In this document: piece by piece, positions 1-7,724 of the stretch
How positions within the stretch are numbered: position 1 is the first letter of the stretch
How the letters are laid out: each line of letters opens with the position of its first letter
NCBI GenBank assembly: GCA_003543245.1
Contig: DPJB01000025.1
Location: 123,045 to 164,746 of the forward strand
Reading direction: 5' to 3'
Length of the DNA: 41,702 bases
Source: Moraxellaceae bacterium
GTDB taxonomy: Bacteria > Pseudomonadota > Gammaproteobacteria > Pseudomonadales > Moraxellaceae
Made by a program: the position numbers and the translations under genes
Notes under the pieces: generated by a model
The model's input: only the letters and a program-made list of their open reading frames with translations
Databases searched by the model: none
Told to the model about the DNA's origin: nothing

Positions 1-590
1 CTGGTGATCATTGCGGTGACCACATCGGCGTTGCGATCAATCACCATTGGCATGCCGATCACGGTGACGGAAAAAATCACGCTGGACAGGACAGCACCCG
101 AGACCAGCCACGCAATGACTACGCCCCAGTAGTTTCCTGACAGAAAGATGTCGCTCACAAAATCCTTCACGCTGCCCATGTCGCCACCGTAGGACAGGGC
201 AAACATCACGGCTGCCACACGCTCCCACAAGATTCCCGCCAGGATCAGCACAATGCCGTAGTCGGCAATGCTGTTGATGTTGCGACGCAGGTTTTTCACC
301 GAGTTGATGAAGGAGGCTGGCTCGCCGGCCTCGCGCTGCCGTGTGAGCTCGTAAATGCCCGCAGCAATCAGGGGGGCAATCAGCACAAAGCCGGTGACGA
401 CCGAGGTAAAAAGTTCGGCATGCGGGGCGGCGAGCGTGACAATCGCCCAGCCCGCAACGGTGACCAGAATGCCGTACATGAGGCTGGGGCCAGGATGGGT
501 CATCATGTCCTGCCAGCCGGACTTCAGCCAGAAAAACGGGCGAGTCGGTCCGACTTCGCGGATGGTGATCACGGCTGCATCATTACTCAT
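1..590 (-). CDS. DUF2189 family integral membrane protein (C-terminus cut by window edge)
   Basis: The frame opens at an ATG at 590 and stays open to base 1, so about 196 residues are visible and the C-terminus is missing. The first 30 residues are soluble and include FFWLKSGWQDM, followed by a Pro-Gly-Pro-Ser turn and a hydrophobic segment starting SLMYGILV. This arrangement is typical of the DUF2189 family of predicted membrane proteins. At least four hydrophobic segments follow, separated by a charged loop (ELTRQREAGEPASF). The family has no established function; some members sit near cytochrome oxidase genes, but nothing here supports that role. It is transcribed away from the next gene on the same strand, whose terminator lies between them, so it probably has its own promoter in 591-685. 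The family call is from recalled sequence pattern. Confidence 0.75.
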   Translation of the reverse strand, partial: MSNDAAVITIREVGPTRPFFWLKSGWQDMMTHPGPSLMYGILVTVAGWAIVTLAAPHAELFTSVVTGFVLIAPLIAAGIYELTRQREAGEPASFINSVKNLRRNINSIADYGIVLILAGILWERVAAVMFALSYGGDMGSVKDFVSDIFLSGNYWGVVIAWLVSGAVLSSVIFSVTVIGMPMVIDRNADVVTAMIT

Positions 591-685
591 GGCAAAGTCC
601 CTGTTGTCTGCATGGATACCGGTAGTGCCTGACGGTACCCCATCCCGTGACATCTGCCATCCCCCCTGCGCAACAGGGAGTCATG

Positions 686-711
686 AAAAAGGGGAGCCTG
701 TGCTCCCCTTC
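686..711 (-). terminator. Intrinsic terminator of the 729-1742 gene
   Basis: A 9-bp stem (AAGGGGAGC / GCTCCCCTT, 689-697 and 702-710) with a 4-nt loop is followed on the minus strand by a run of T. It sits 18 bases after the stop codon of the minus-strand gene at 729-1742. Confidence 0.8.
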
Positions 712-728
712 TCGTTTCGGGTTGGGAC

Positions 729-1742
729 TCAGCCGCCCAGTGCTGTCGTGGCTTCCGGTGAATCGTAGAACGACTCCAGATGCAGGCGGATGCGGGCTTC
801 CAGATGGCCGGACTGTATCAGTTCGGCGACGAGAGGTTCACCAATCGAGCGGACTTCAACCTGCAGGCGCTCGCGGGTGAGGCCGATGTCTTCAAGCACC
901 TGCATCAGGGTCTGGCTGCCCCACTGTTCGAACCAGGCATGCACCAGATCGTTCAGCATGTCGCGGGCATAGGGAGTCTGGCGGAAGTGATTCCAGATTG
1001 TGCTGCCGATGCGTACCACGTCATCCACATCATCAGCGGTCACGTACTGCGTCACGCGGTGCAGCTTTTCGCCCTTGATCTGCTGCCAGAACTGGCGTGC
1101 AACGGCCTTCAGCTTTGGGGTTTCCATTGCGCGTTCAACCAGCCGCTCACTCAGTTCCATTGTGGCCCTGGTGTTGCGCTTCACGTAGCCCTTGAGCGTG
1201 CTTTCCAGGGCAGCGTCGAGCGAGCCCATGCGCTCCATCATGCCTTTGCCCATCTTCATCAGTGACGACATGCCGGGCACTTTCTTGGTGAGGCCGTTTT
1301 CTTCCACCAGATAGTTTTTCAGGCCGTGATAGACCAGATCGGAAATGAGCTGAGTGACAGAAGGGTTCTGCATGACTGAGTGCACGATCTGGCGACGCAG
1401 GTCTTCCAGTTCGATCACGCGATCCACGATGAGATCGTATTCGCGGGCATTGAGCAGCTCTTCCAGCGAGGTCTGCTTGTTCATCGGGTTCTTCAGGGCG
1501 ACAGTGGCCAGTGTGCCGATCTGGGTCAGCAGTGTTTCACTGGGGGCGACCTCGAAGACATTGCGCAGCAGGAAATCACGAACACGCACTTCGTCGGTGA
1601 CGCAGGTGACCGGTCGTGTTGCAGCCCAGTCGCAAAGGGAAGCGGTTTCGTCGTCAAGCAGGGTGCTCAGGTCAGGGCCGGCAAGGCGGTCCATGAAGTG
1701 GCGGGTGTGGGCGTCAAGCAGGACGGCAGCCGTGGGGTGCAT
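729..1742 (-). CDS. Uncharacterised helical protein, paralogue of the 4154-5185 gene
   Basis: This encodes 337 residues with no signal peptide and no clear membrane span; the sequence is rich in charged, helix-forming residues. The ATG at 1742 is preferred because AAGGAG lies six bases upstream. A start ten codons earlier would put that site inside the gene. The protein is co-linear with the product of 4154-5185. Both begin MHP-x-AA-x-LLDAH, both have an R/EQxVHxVxxNPxxxxLxSDxxxxxxxxY segment near residue 130-150, and both end near LxxxxESFYxSxxxT. I do not recognise a named family. The gene stands alone, with a terminator after it and a 260-base gap before it. A cytoplasmic or membrane-peripheral role is possible, but the function is unknown. 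Confidence 0.8.
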   Translation of the reverse strand: MHPTAAVLLDAHTRHFMDRLAGPDLSTLLDDETASLCDWAATRPVTCVTDEVRVRDFLLRNVFEVAPSETLLTQIGTLATVALKNPMNKQTSLEELLNAREYDLIVDRVIELEDLRRQIVHSVMQNPSVTQLISDLVYHGLKNYLVEENGLTKKVPGMSSLMKMGKGMMERMGSLDAALESTLKGYVKRNTRATMELSERLVERAMETPKLKAVARQFWQQIKGEKLHRVTQYVTADDVDDVVRIGSTIWNHFRQTPYARDMLNDLVHAWFEQWGSQTLMQVLEDIGLTRERLQVEVRSIGEPLVAELIQSGHLEARIRLHLESFYDSPEATTALGG

Positions 1743-2003
1743 CTGGAGCTCCTTTTTATTCTGGTTGGGCACACCTTACCGCAAAACGGCCTGTCGGAAT
1801 GGGCCGATTTGCCGGCAAATGCGGGCGGGCATGCAATTCTGGCAGTCAGCGCTCCTGTGCAGTCATCGCCGTGATCTGCCGTCTGGCGCAAGGTTGCTTG
1901 CCCGGCCAGCAAGACACGAGCACGCTGAACGGTCTACGCTTTTAATAATTGCCGGCGCTGCCGTGGGTGCCGGAATGCCGATGATGCAGTGCGGAACACA
2001 CCT

Positions 2004-2585
2004 ATGAACGACATTTTCAAGAACGAGAATCTGGTCTGGGACCTTGGGCGGCTGACCGATCATGATCGCGCCACCCGCTTTGCCATGCGCTTTCAGCAGT
2101 CCCTGTGTGTGTATTCTCCGCCGGTGCAGCAGCTGTATACCAATTACGAAATCATTGTGCCCGATGACGACAATCGCAAGCTCATCATCCTGCCGAATCC
2201 GCACGCGTTTCACGATACCTTCAACCGCATCAATGAGGATGCCGTAATCCAGACCAGCCTGTTCATTACGCCAAACGAGGAAGGGGCGTTGCAGTTGCTC
2301 ATTCCCATGGGTAATGGCCGGCAGCGCTCCATGCCGCTGGCGGTGGGCCTGAACTTCATCCAGAGTAAGCTGGGGCCGGATGTGCCGTTTCTGCCTGTGC
2401 TGGCAAAGGGCGACTTGCGTGAATTCAAGCAATCGCGCCCCATGTTGCACCTGCACCGTATTGTGCTGAGCCGGATTGACCAGAACTCCGAGATGGAGTC
2501 GCGTGCCATTCGCAAGGTGATTCAGGACAAGCTGATCAGGCACTTCGGTTTTGCGGCGGTAGGCAAGGCATCAGTTGTGCAATGA
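2004..2585 (+). CDS. Hypothetical cytoplasmic protein of unknown family
   Basis: This encodes 193 residues from the ATG at 2004 (MNDIFKNENL...). A GTG at 1989 would add five residues, and neither start has a strong ribosome site. There is no signal peptide, membrane span or recognisable catalytic motif. The composition is that of a normal folded alpha/beta protein, with patches such as NYEIIVPDDDNRKLIILPNP. A perfect bidirectional terminator follows 15 bases after the stop, which supports it as a real transcription unit. It is convergent with the esterase gene at 2649-3539. I cannot assign a function. Confidence 0.7.
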   Translation: MNDIFKNENLVWDLGRLTDHDRATRFAMRFQQSLCVYSPPVQQLYTNYEIIVPDDDNRKLIILPNPHAFHDTFNRINEDAVIQTSLFITPNEEGALQLLIPMGNGRQRSMPLAVGLNFIQSKLGPDVPFLPVLAKGDLREFKQSRPMLHLHRIVLSRIDQNSEMESRAIRKVIQDKLIRHFGFAAVGKASVVQ

Positions 2586-2599
2586 GTGTGTGGCGACAT

Positions 2600-2630
2600 A
2601 AAAAAGCCCGCGACAAACGCGGGCTTTTTT
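2600..2630. terminator. Bidirectional intrinsic terminator between convergent genes
   Basis: A GC-rich stem (AGCCCGCG / CGCGGGCT, with a short ACAAA loop) is flanked by A6 on the left and T6 on the right. It therefore works as a terminator in both directions, serving the plus-strand gene ending at 2585 and the minus-strand esterase ending at 2649. Confidence 0.9.
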
Positions 2631-2648
2631 ATTGCCTGACGCTGGACG

Positions 2649-3539
2649 TCAGTGAGCGTTGATGAAGCGCAGCACCTTCTGCATGTCTTCACGGGCTTCC
2701 GGCAGGATGGGCACGAAAATCGGCCATACGTGGAGCAGGTCCTTGCGCGCCAGCAGTGAGACCTGCACGCCGGCCGCACGCGCGGCATCGGCAACGCGAT
2801 AGGCGTCATCGCGAAAGATTTCCTCTTCGCAGACGGTGATGAACAGTGGTGGCAGGCCGGTGTAGTCACCATAGACGGGCGATGCATACGGATTTTCGTA
2901 ATCCTCGTCCTGCACATAGACGGCCATGCCCACTTCCAGCATGCGGTACGAGAGCATGTCGTCCTTGCCGTCATTGTAGCGGCGGCTGGGCGAGGCCATG
3001 GTCAGGTCGGCATAGGGGGAGTACACCACGGCGCACTTGGGCAGGGGGCGGCCACGGTCGCGCAGGGCCAACAGCAGGGCCAGGGTGAGGCCGCCCCCTG
3101 CGGAGTCGCCCGCGACGGCAATCTGCTCGCCGCGCCAGCCTTGGCTGAGCAGGAACTCGTAGGCCTCCAGGGCATCATCGACCGCTGCCGGAAACGGGTG
3201 CTCGGGGGCCACACGGTAAGCCGGCATCAGCACATCGGCGTTCAGTCCCTTGGCCAGACGGCCACAAAGGTTGTGGTAGGTTGCCGGCTTGCCGCAGACA
3301 TAGCCGCCGCCGTGCAGGTAGAGCAGCACCTGACGTGGTTTTTTCACGCGCAGCCAGTCGCCTCTGAGGTTGCCTTCCGCGAAGGGAGTGAACGTCACGC
3401 CACGCGGCAGCAAGGTGATCATGGGTGGATTGCCCATGGTCAGGCGCAGGTGGCGCACCAGGCTCTCGGCGGATTTGGGCTGGTGCCGGATGGTCAGGCG
3501 GGCGCCCGCCTTGACGATGCGGGCAATCAGACTGGGCAT
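2649..3539 (-). CDS. HSL-family alpha/beta hydrolase (esterase/lipase)
   Basis: This 296-residue protein has the hallmarks of the hormone-sensitive-lipase family (alpha/beta hydrolase fold 3). HGGGY at residues 76-80 forms the oxyanion hole, and GDSAGG at 144-149 carries the nucleophile Ser146. An acidic residue in the EEEIFRDD segment and the His in LLHVWP would complete the triad. The family hydrolyses short- to medium-chain esters in the cytoplasm; no signal peptide is visible. The start is well supported, with GAAGGAG seven bases before the ATG. The usual position of the catalytic Asp reads Glu here, within CEEEI, and the nearby Asp pair could serve instead. It lies convergent to the gene at 2004-2585. 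The exact substrate cannot be read from the sequence. Confidence 0.9.
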   Translation of the reverse strand: MPSLIARIVKAGARLTIRHQPKSAESLVRHLRLTMGNPPMITLLPRGVTFTPFAEGNLRGDWLRVKKPRQVLLYLHGGGYVCGKPATYHNLCGRLAKGLNADVLMPAYRVAPEHPFPAAVDDALEAYEFLLSQGWRGEQIAVAGDSAGGGLTLALLLALRDRGRPLPKCAVVYSPYADLTMASPSRRYNDGKDDMLSYRMLEVGMAVYVQDEDYENPYASPVYGDYTGLPPLFITVCEEEIFRDDAYRVADAARAAGVQVSLLARKDLLHVWPIFVPILPEAREDMQKVLRFINAH

Positions 3540-3709
3540 GCAATAACTCCTTCAAAATGCAGGGCAGACACTAACGGCGGGAGTGGCTGGTCGCCATGGC
3601 CGGGGAGGTCGCCAAATTGTCGATTCGGGCCAATTCCTGAGCGTTGCTACTGTTCGCCATGTGGTCGCTGCATTACGCTGTCACGATATCCGCTAGTGAG
3701 TCTGCCCCG

Positions 3710-4153
3710 ATGACCGTGATCAAGCTGTCCGCCGATATTGCCACTACCCCCGATCTTGTCTACGACTATGTGACACGGCCTGCGCGCTGGAAGGAGTGGC
3801 ATCCGGCATCGCAGGGGGTGCATGACATCACGGACGAGTCACTGGTGGCGGGGCGCCGGTTTGAGGAAGAGGTCCTGTCTGCCGGCCGCCAGCGCCGTCT
3901 GACCTGGCTGGTGGAAGAAAGCCGGCCGGGCCAGCGCTGGCGCGCCTCGGCCTATATGGCAGATGGCAGCACGGTGCGGCTGACCTATGAAATGGCGGCA
4001 GCAGGCGAGGGTACCCGCTTTACGCGAACGCTGGAGTACACCCTGCGTCCGCGTTTGCTGCGCTGGCTGAATGACCTTTTCCTGTGGAAGAAGATACAGG
4101 CGGAATCAGAAAAGGCGCTGGCCAATCTCTGTGCCCGCCTGACCAGCCGCTGA
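3710..4153 (+). CDS. SRPBCC-superfamily protein (polyketide cyclase/START-like)
   Basis: This encodes 147 residues from the ATG at 3710. The N-terminus (TVIKLSADIATTPDLVYDYVTRPARWKEWHP) is the usual opening of SRPBCC ligand-binding domains: a beta strand, then the short helix that precedes W-x-x-WHP. The rest alternates strands with a long C-terminal helix (KKIQAESEKALANLCARL), as expected for the helix-grip fold. Members bind hydrophobic ligands and only some are enzymes; no catalytic assignment is possible here. An upstream in-frame start at 3644 has no ribosome site and was not chosen. The stop codon directly abuts the stop codon of the convergent gene at 4154. Confidence 0.8.
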   Translation: MTVIKLSADIATTPDLVYDYVTRPARWKEWHPASQGVHDITDESLVAGRRFEEEVLSAGRQRRLTWLVEESRPGQRWRASAYMADGSTVRLTYEMAAAGEGTRFTRTLEYTLRPRLLRWLNDLFLWKKIQAESEKALANLCARLTSR

Positions 4154-5185
4154 TTACGGGGCCTCCAGAATGGCAGTGACAGCCTGCGACCGGTAGAACG
4201 ACTCGATGTTGCGGCGCAGCAGGGGCTCCAGCATTTTCTTGTGCTTGAGCATGCGTACTACATGTGGCAGATAGCGCATTGCTTCGCCCATCATGATTTC
4301 TTTCGTGATGCCCATTTCGTCGACCAGTTCGCGCAGGCTGGTCTCGCCATATTTTTCGAAGAAGCAGTCCACGCCGGTGTCGATCATGGCGCTGTAAATT
4401 GGCGTATGGCGGATCTCGCGCCATGCTTCGTAGCCAATCACGAAAAACTCTTCCATGTCCAGGCTGCTGACGCCGTGCTTGAAGGTGCTGACGGGTTTTT
4501 CCTTGATGGTGTCCCATACTTCCAGGGAGATTTCGCGCAGACGGTCTTCGTCAAAGTGGTTCAGCAGGAAGTGCTCGCTGCGCTCCAGAACCTTTTCAAG
4601 CATGCGGCGCACGTACTTGCCCATGTTCTCTTCCAGCGACTCCTCCAGCATGGGGAATGCGCTGGACAGCAGGGACTGGCCCAGGCGTCCGGCACGTGCG
4701 GCACCGGGAATCATGCTGGCGATGTCACGGCCTTGCTGCACATAGCCCCGAATGCTTTCGAGCATGATGTCGGAGGCGAGCGCGGCATAGACCGGATTGG
4801 CAATGACTTCATGCACAACCTGCTCGCGGGCATCACGCATTTCGAGTGTCTTGTCGAGAAACTCTTCAAATAGATGGTCGGGCAGCAATTCGCCAATCGT
4901 GGTGAAGTCGTGAATCGGATTGGCATAGAGCGCACGTGCAATTTCACCCACCAGCTCCGGGATTGCCCCCGACAGCTCAAGGTCAACGGCATAGTTGCGC
5001 GCCGTGTCCTTGATCATCTGTGGTGTTACAGCTTCGTTCAGCGTTATTTTTTCTGCGTCGTCCAGCAGCTGGTCTATTTCTGTTTCAACCAGGGCCTGCA
5101 GGGACTTTCCGCTCAGCTGTGCGGTGATGTGGGCGACGTGTGCATCAAGCAGGGCGGCGGCTTTCGGGTGCATGGGTGTTGTCAT
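4154..5185 (-). CDS. Uncharacterised helical protein, paralogue of the 729-1742 gene
   Basis: This encodes 343 residues from the ATG at 5185 (MTTPMHPKAAALLDAH). A longer start would overlap the upstream hydrolase gene by about 55 bases, whereas this one leaves an 8-base gap, which suggests co-transcription with 5194-6003. It is predicted almost fully helical, with no signal peptide. It is co-linear with the 337-residue product of 729-1742: the same MHP-x-AA-x-LLDAH opening, the same EQVVHEVIANPVYAALASD block, and the same ending IESFYRSQAVT. The family is not known to me and no catalytic motif is visible. The two copies probably arose by duplication and have diverged considerably. Confidence 0.8.
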   Translation of the reverse strand: MTTPMHPKAAALLDAHVAHITAQLSGKSLQALVETEIDQLLDDAEKITLNEAVTPQMIKDTARNYAVDLELSGAIPELVGEIARALYANPIHDFTTIGELLPDHLFEEFLDKTLEMRDAREQVVHEVIANPVYAALASDIMLESIRGYVQQGRDIASMIPGAARAGRLGQSLLSSAFPMLEESLEENMGKYVRRMLEKVLERSEHFLLNHFDEDRLREISLEVWDTIKEKPVSTFKHGVSSLDMEEFFVIGYEAWREIRHTPIYSAMIDTGVDCFFEKYGETSLRELVDEMGITKEIMMGEAMRYLPHVVRMLKHKKMLEPLLRRNIESFYRSQAVTAILEAP

Positions 5186-5193
5186 CAGAAGGC

Positions 5194-6003
5194 TCAGTGG
5201 TTGCTGCTGTGAAATATGCGCTGCAGGAACTCCTGCATGCGCTTCCATGAGTCGGCGTCGGCGGCCGGGTTGTAGGCGATGTCCATGCCGTGTTCTTTTG
5301 CCAGTTTGTCGGCATCGGTGCTGGTAAAGCCGTGTTTGGCACCGGGGTAGTTTACGAAGGTGAAGTCGGCGCCCGCCGTTTTCATTTCTGTTTTCAGGTC
5401 ATCAATGTCGGCTTGCGGAATGAATCCGTCTGCCTCGCCGTTCAGGACCAGGACGCTTGCCTTCATCTTGCCTTTTTCGGCGCGTGTGGCGGTGGCCAGT
5501 GCGCCATGGAAGCTCACCACGCCGGCCAGTTCCATGTTGCGGCGTGCCATGTCGAGCACCATTTTCCCGCCAAAGCAGTAACCGATGGCGGCCACTCTTT
5601 TGGCATCCACTTGCGGTTGTGTTTTCAGCAGCTCAAGGCCGGCCAGTGAGCGGGCGTACTGGCGTTCGGTATCACCCACCACAGTGTGCATCAGGTGGCC
5701 GGCATCCTTGGGATTGTCAGCCGTCTGGCCGTTGCCGTACATGTCGATCGCGAGTGCGGGATAGCCCAGTGCAGCCAGTTCGCGGGCGCGCCGCTGGGCG
5801 TAGTCATTCAGTCCCCACCACTCGTGCACCACCACCACGCCGGGGCGTTTTTCCTTGATGGCATCGTCCCAGGCAAAGTAGCCGCGTAACTGGGTGCCGT
5901 CGGCGGCCTTGTAGTCAATGACGCGGGTTTGCACGGCGGCGTGCAGAGGCAGTGACAAAATGGCGAGCAGGCTGGCAGCCAGCCAGGTGGTGAGGTGGTT
6001 CAT
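5194..6003 (-). CDS. Secreted dienelactone hydrolase family protein
   Basis: This 269-residue protein starts at the ATG at 6003, with AGGGA eight bases upstream. Residues 1-23 form a typical Sec signal peptide (MNHLTTWLAASLLAILSLPL, cleaved after HAA), so it acts in the periplasm. The mature part has the dienelactone-hydrolase layout: VVVHEWWGLN after the second strand, GYCFGGK with the nucleophile Cys, an Asp in NGEADGFIP, and the His in KHGF. Classical DLH acts on dienelactones in chloroaromatic breakdown. Exported members of this size are common, their substrates are generally unknown, and an esterase role is all that is safe to infer. It is probably followed in the same transcript by the paralogue gene at 4154-5185. 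Confidence 0.9.
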   Translation of the reverse strand: MNHLTTWLAASLLAILSLPLHAAVQTRVIDYKAADGTQLRGYFAWDDAIKEKRPGVVVVHEWWGLNDYAQRRARELAALGYPALAIDMYGNGQTADNPKDAGHLMHTVVGDTERQYARSLAGLELLKTQPQVDAKRVAAIGYCFGGKMVLDMARRNMELAGVVSFHGALATATRAEKGKMKASVLVLNGEADGFIPQADIDDLKTEMKTAGADFTFVNYPGAKHGFTSTDADKLAKEHGMDIAYNPAADADSWKRMQEFLQRIFHSSNH

Positions 6004-6113
6004 GATTGCATCCCTGTCGTTAAACACCTGATGAGCCCGATGGTAGCCGAGCAATGGTGCAGGGTCACGCAGGCCTCGTCATTGCCGTGAGGCTGTGACG
6101 GCTCGTCGTCTGC

Positions 6114-6845
6114 TCAGAAGCGTTCGTGCGCTGTCAGGAATCGCCACTGGCCTTCCGGCAGGCCGGCCAGTGAGATGCGACCGATACGAAGGCGCTTGAT
6201 GCTGACGGGTGTCAGGCCGGCGCGATCACACAGCCAGGCCACTTGCCCCGGCACCGCGCCCTTCAGGGCAAAGCGCAGGCGGGCATCACTTTGCCGGCTG
6301 ACCTTGATGGCGGGCAGGGTGCGGCCATTGAAGGTCACGGGTTCCTTCAGACTGGCCAGTGCGGCCTCGGTGATCTCGCCACTGATGTCGGCAACATATT
6401 CCTGCTCCAGAAAATGGGCGTCATCGCTGAGCTTCCGGATGATGCTGCCATCCTGGCTGAGGACCAGCAGGCCACTGGCGCCGGTTTCCAGCGGGAGTGG
6501 TGCAACCAGGCGCGTGAAGTGACGGTGCAGCAGCCGGATACCGGAGTTGTCACCCGGGGTCTGGGTTTCGGGGCTGAGCAGTGTGAATGCGGGCTTGGGG
6601 CCGCTGTCGGCGTCGGCGTCGTAGCCGGCCGGTTTGTGCAGCAGCAGCGTGGCAGGCAGCACCGGGTCGGGCCGGGCATTGGGGTGCAGGGTGACGGTCT
6701 GGTCGGCGCGCACCTGGCGATGCGGGGCCTCGACCACTACGCCATCCACGCTGACCCAGCCGCCTTCGATATAAAGTTCGGCGTCACGCCGTGAGCAGGG
6801 GAGCTGGGTAGTAAGGCGTTTGGCAAGGCGAACTGATTCAGTCAT
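6114..6845 (-). CDS. RsuA/RluF-like rRNA pseudouridine synthase homologue with altered catalytic motif
   Basis: This 243-residue protein starts at the ATG at 6845. An N-terminal S4 RNA-binding domain is visible (RLAKRLTTQLPCSRRDAELYI and VSVDGVVV, residues about 5-50). After it comes the RsuA/RluB/E/F-type catalytic domain, with LLLHKPAGYD, the GASGLLVLSQDG strand and EQEYVADISG. In active enzymes the segment before GLL reads R-L-D-x-x-(T/S), where Asp is the nucleophile. Here it reads P-L-E-T-G-A, so the catalytic Asp is Glu and the conserved Arg is Pro. Related Pseudomonas proteins may share this change, which I recall rather than checked. It could be an RNA-binding protein without synthase activity. 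It lies in the same direction as its neighbours, 79 bases after the hemolysin-III gene. Confidence 0.82.
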   Translation of the reverse strand: MTESVRLAKRLTTQLPCSRRDAELYIEGGWVSVDGVVVEAPHRQVRADQTVTLHPNARPDPVLPATLLLHKPAGYDADADSGPKPAFTLLSPETQTPGDNSGIRLLHRHFTRLVAPLPLETGASGLLVLSQDGSIIRKLSDDAHFLEQEYVADISGEITEAALASLKEPVTFNGRTLPAIKVSRQSDARLRFALKGAVPGQVAWLCDRAGLTPVSIKRLRIGRISLAGLPEGQWRFLTAHERF

Positions 6846-6924
6846 GGCAGGGTCATCCGGTGGCAGTCGGCATTGTAACGATACCGGCGACAATTATCCG
6901 GAAAAGCTGGCCGGATAATCCGGC

Positions 6925-7581
6925 TCAAACAGAGGGAATGACATAGGCCGCAATGGTGATGCAGTGGCAGGCAGCGCCGCCCAGTACGAATAAATGCCAG
7001 ATGGCATGCGTGTAGCGGTACTGCTTGGCGGCATAAAATGCAGCACCCAGCGTGTAGCTGAGGCCGCCGGCCAGCAGCAGGTTGAATGCGGGCGAGGGCA
7101 GCGCCTCATACAGTTCGTAGATGACCAGCAGTGACAGCCAGCCCATGACCAGATAGGTGATCAGCGAAGAGCGCTTGAACTTGTGCACGAAGAAAATCTT
7201 GAACATTACGCCGGCCAGCGCCAGTGCCCAGATGACGATGAGCAGGATGTTGGCCATGGTCGAGTGCAGGGAGATCATCAGCAAGGGCGTGTAGGTGCCG
7301 GCGATGAGCAGGTAGATCATGGAGTGGTCAAAGCGCTTGAGCACGGCCTTGGTGGGCTGGTGCGTGAAGCTGTGGTAGAGCGTGGAGCTCAGGAACAAGG
7401 CGATCATGCTGCCGCCGTAGACGGCAATGCCGGCCAACTGCCAGCCTGACAGGGAAGACGGCATGGCCTTCACCAGCATCAGGGTCAGGGCGACGATGGC
7501 CGCAGCCATACCCAGTCCATGCGTAACGGCATTGGCAATTTCTTCGCCAAGGGTATAGCCCTGCGGGTTAAGCGTGGCCAT
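6925..7581 (-). CDS. Hemolysin III family (YqfA-type / PAQR-like) membrane protein
   Basis: This encodes 218 residues from the ATG at 7581. Seven hydrophobic segments are visible, together with the motifs of the HlyIII/PAQR superfamily: EEIANAVTHGLG at the N-terminus, FLSSTLYHS, the FDHSMIYLLIAGTYTP segment, and HAIWHLFVLGG near the C-terminus. The conserved Ser, His and Asp residues form the putative metal site of the superfamily. Bacterial members are inner-membrane proteins; the hemolysin label comes from a Bacillus protein and should not be taken as toxin evidence. Longer starts run through an AT-rich promoter-like stretch and were not used. Confidence 0.9.
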   Translation of the reverse strand: MATLNPQGYTLGEEIANAVTHGLGMAAAIVALTLMLVKAMPSSLSGWQLAGIAVYGGSMIALFLSSTLYHSFTHQPTKAVLKRFDHSMIYLLIAGTYTPLLMISLHSTMANILLIVIWALALAGVMFKIFFVHKFKRSSLITYLVMGWLSLLVIYELYEALPSPAFNLLLAGGLSYTLGAAFYAAKQYRYTHAIWHLFVLGGAACHCITIAAYVIPSV

Positions 7582-7603
7582 GATGAGATTCCGATAATTA
7601 ATG

Positions 7604-7659
7604 AACGACTGTATATTAATTTTGACTATACCGGCATCCGGTGGCAGTGAACAGTCGTT
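7604..7659 (-). promoter_or_regulatory. Putative promoter/operator upstream of the hemolysin III gene
   Basis: A perfect 9-bp inverted repeat (AACGACTGT at 7604-7612 and ACAGTCGTT at 7651-7659) brackets 38 bases of AT-rich DNA. On the minus strand this contains TATAGT (7625-7630), close to a sigma-70 -10 box, 23-45 bases upstream of the gene start. A TGTTCA about 17 bases before it is only a weak -35. The layout suggests a regulated promoter, but the factor is unknown. Confidence 0.35.
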
Positions 7660-7724
7660 TATGTGACTTTGGTGGACTTGCCGGTCGTCTTTGCCGCCGG
7701 TTGGCCAGGGTGGTGCAAGGGACA

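Noticed and set aside
37..228. A 63-codon frame opposite the DUF2189 reading
   Set aside because: It is on the same strand but in another frame than the membrane protein, which has a clear family pattern; Cys/Arg/His-rich shadow.
6925..7581. A toxin role for the hemolysin III family gene
   Set aside because: The name is historical; the visible motifs fit the PAQR-like membrane family, and no export or pore-forming feature is present.
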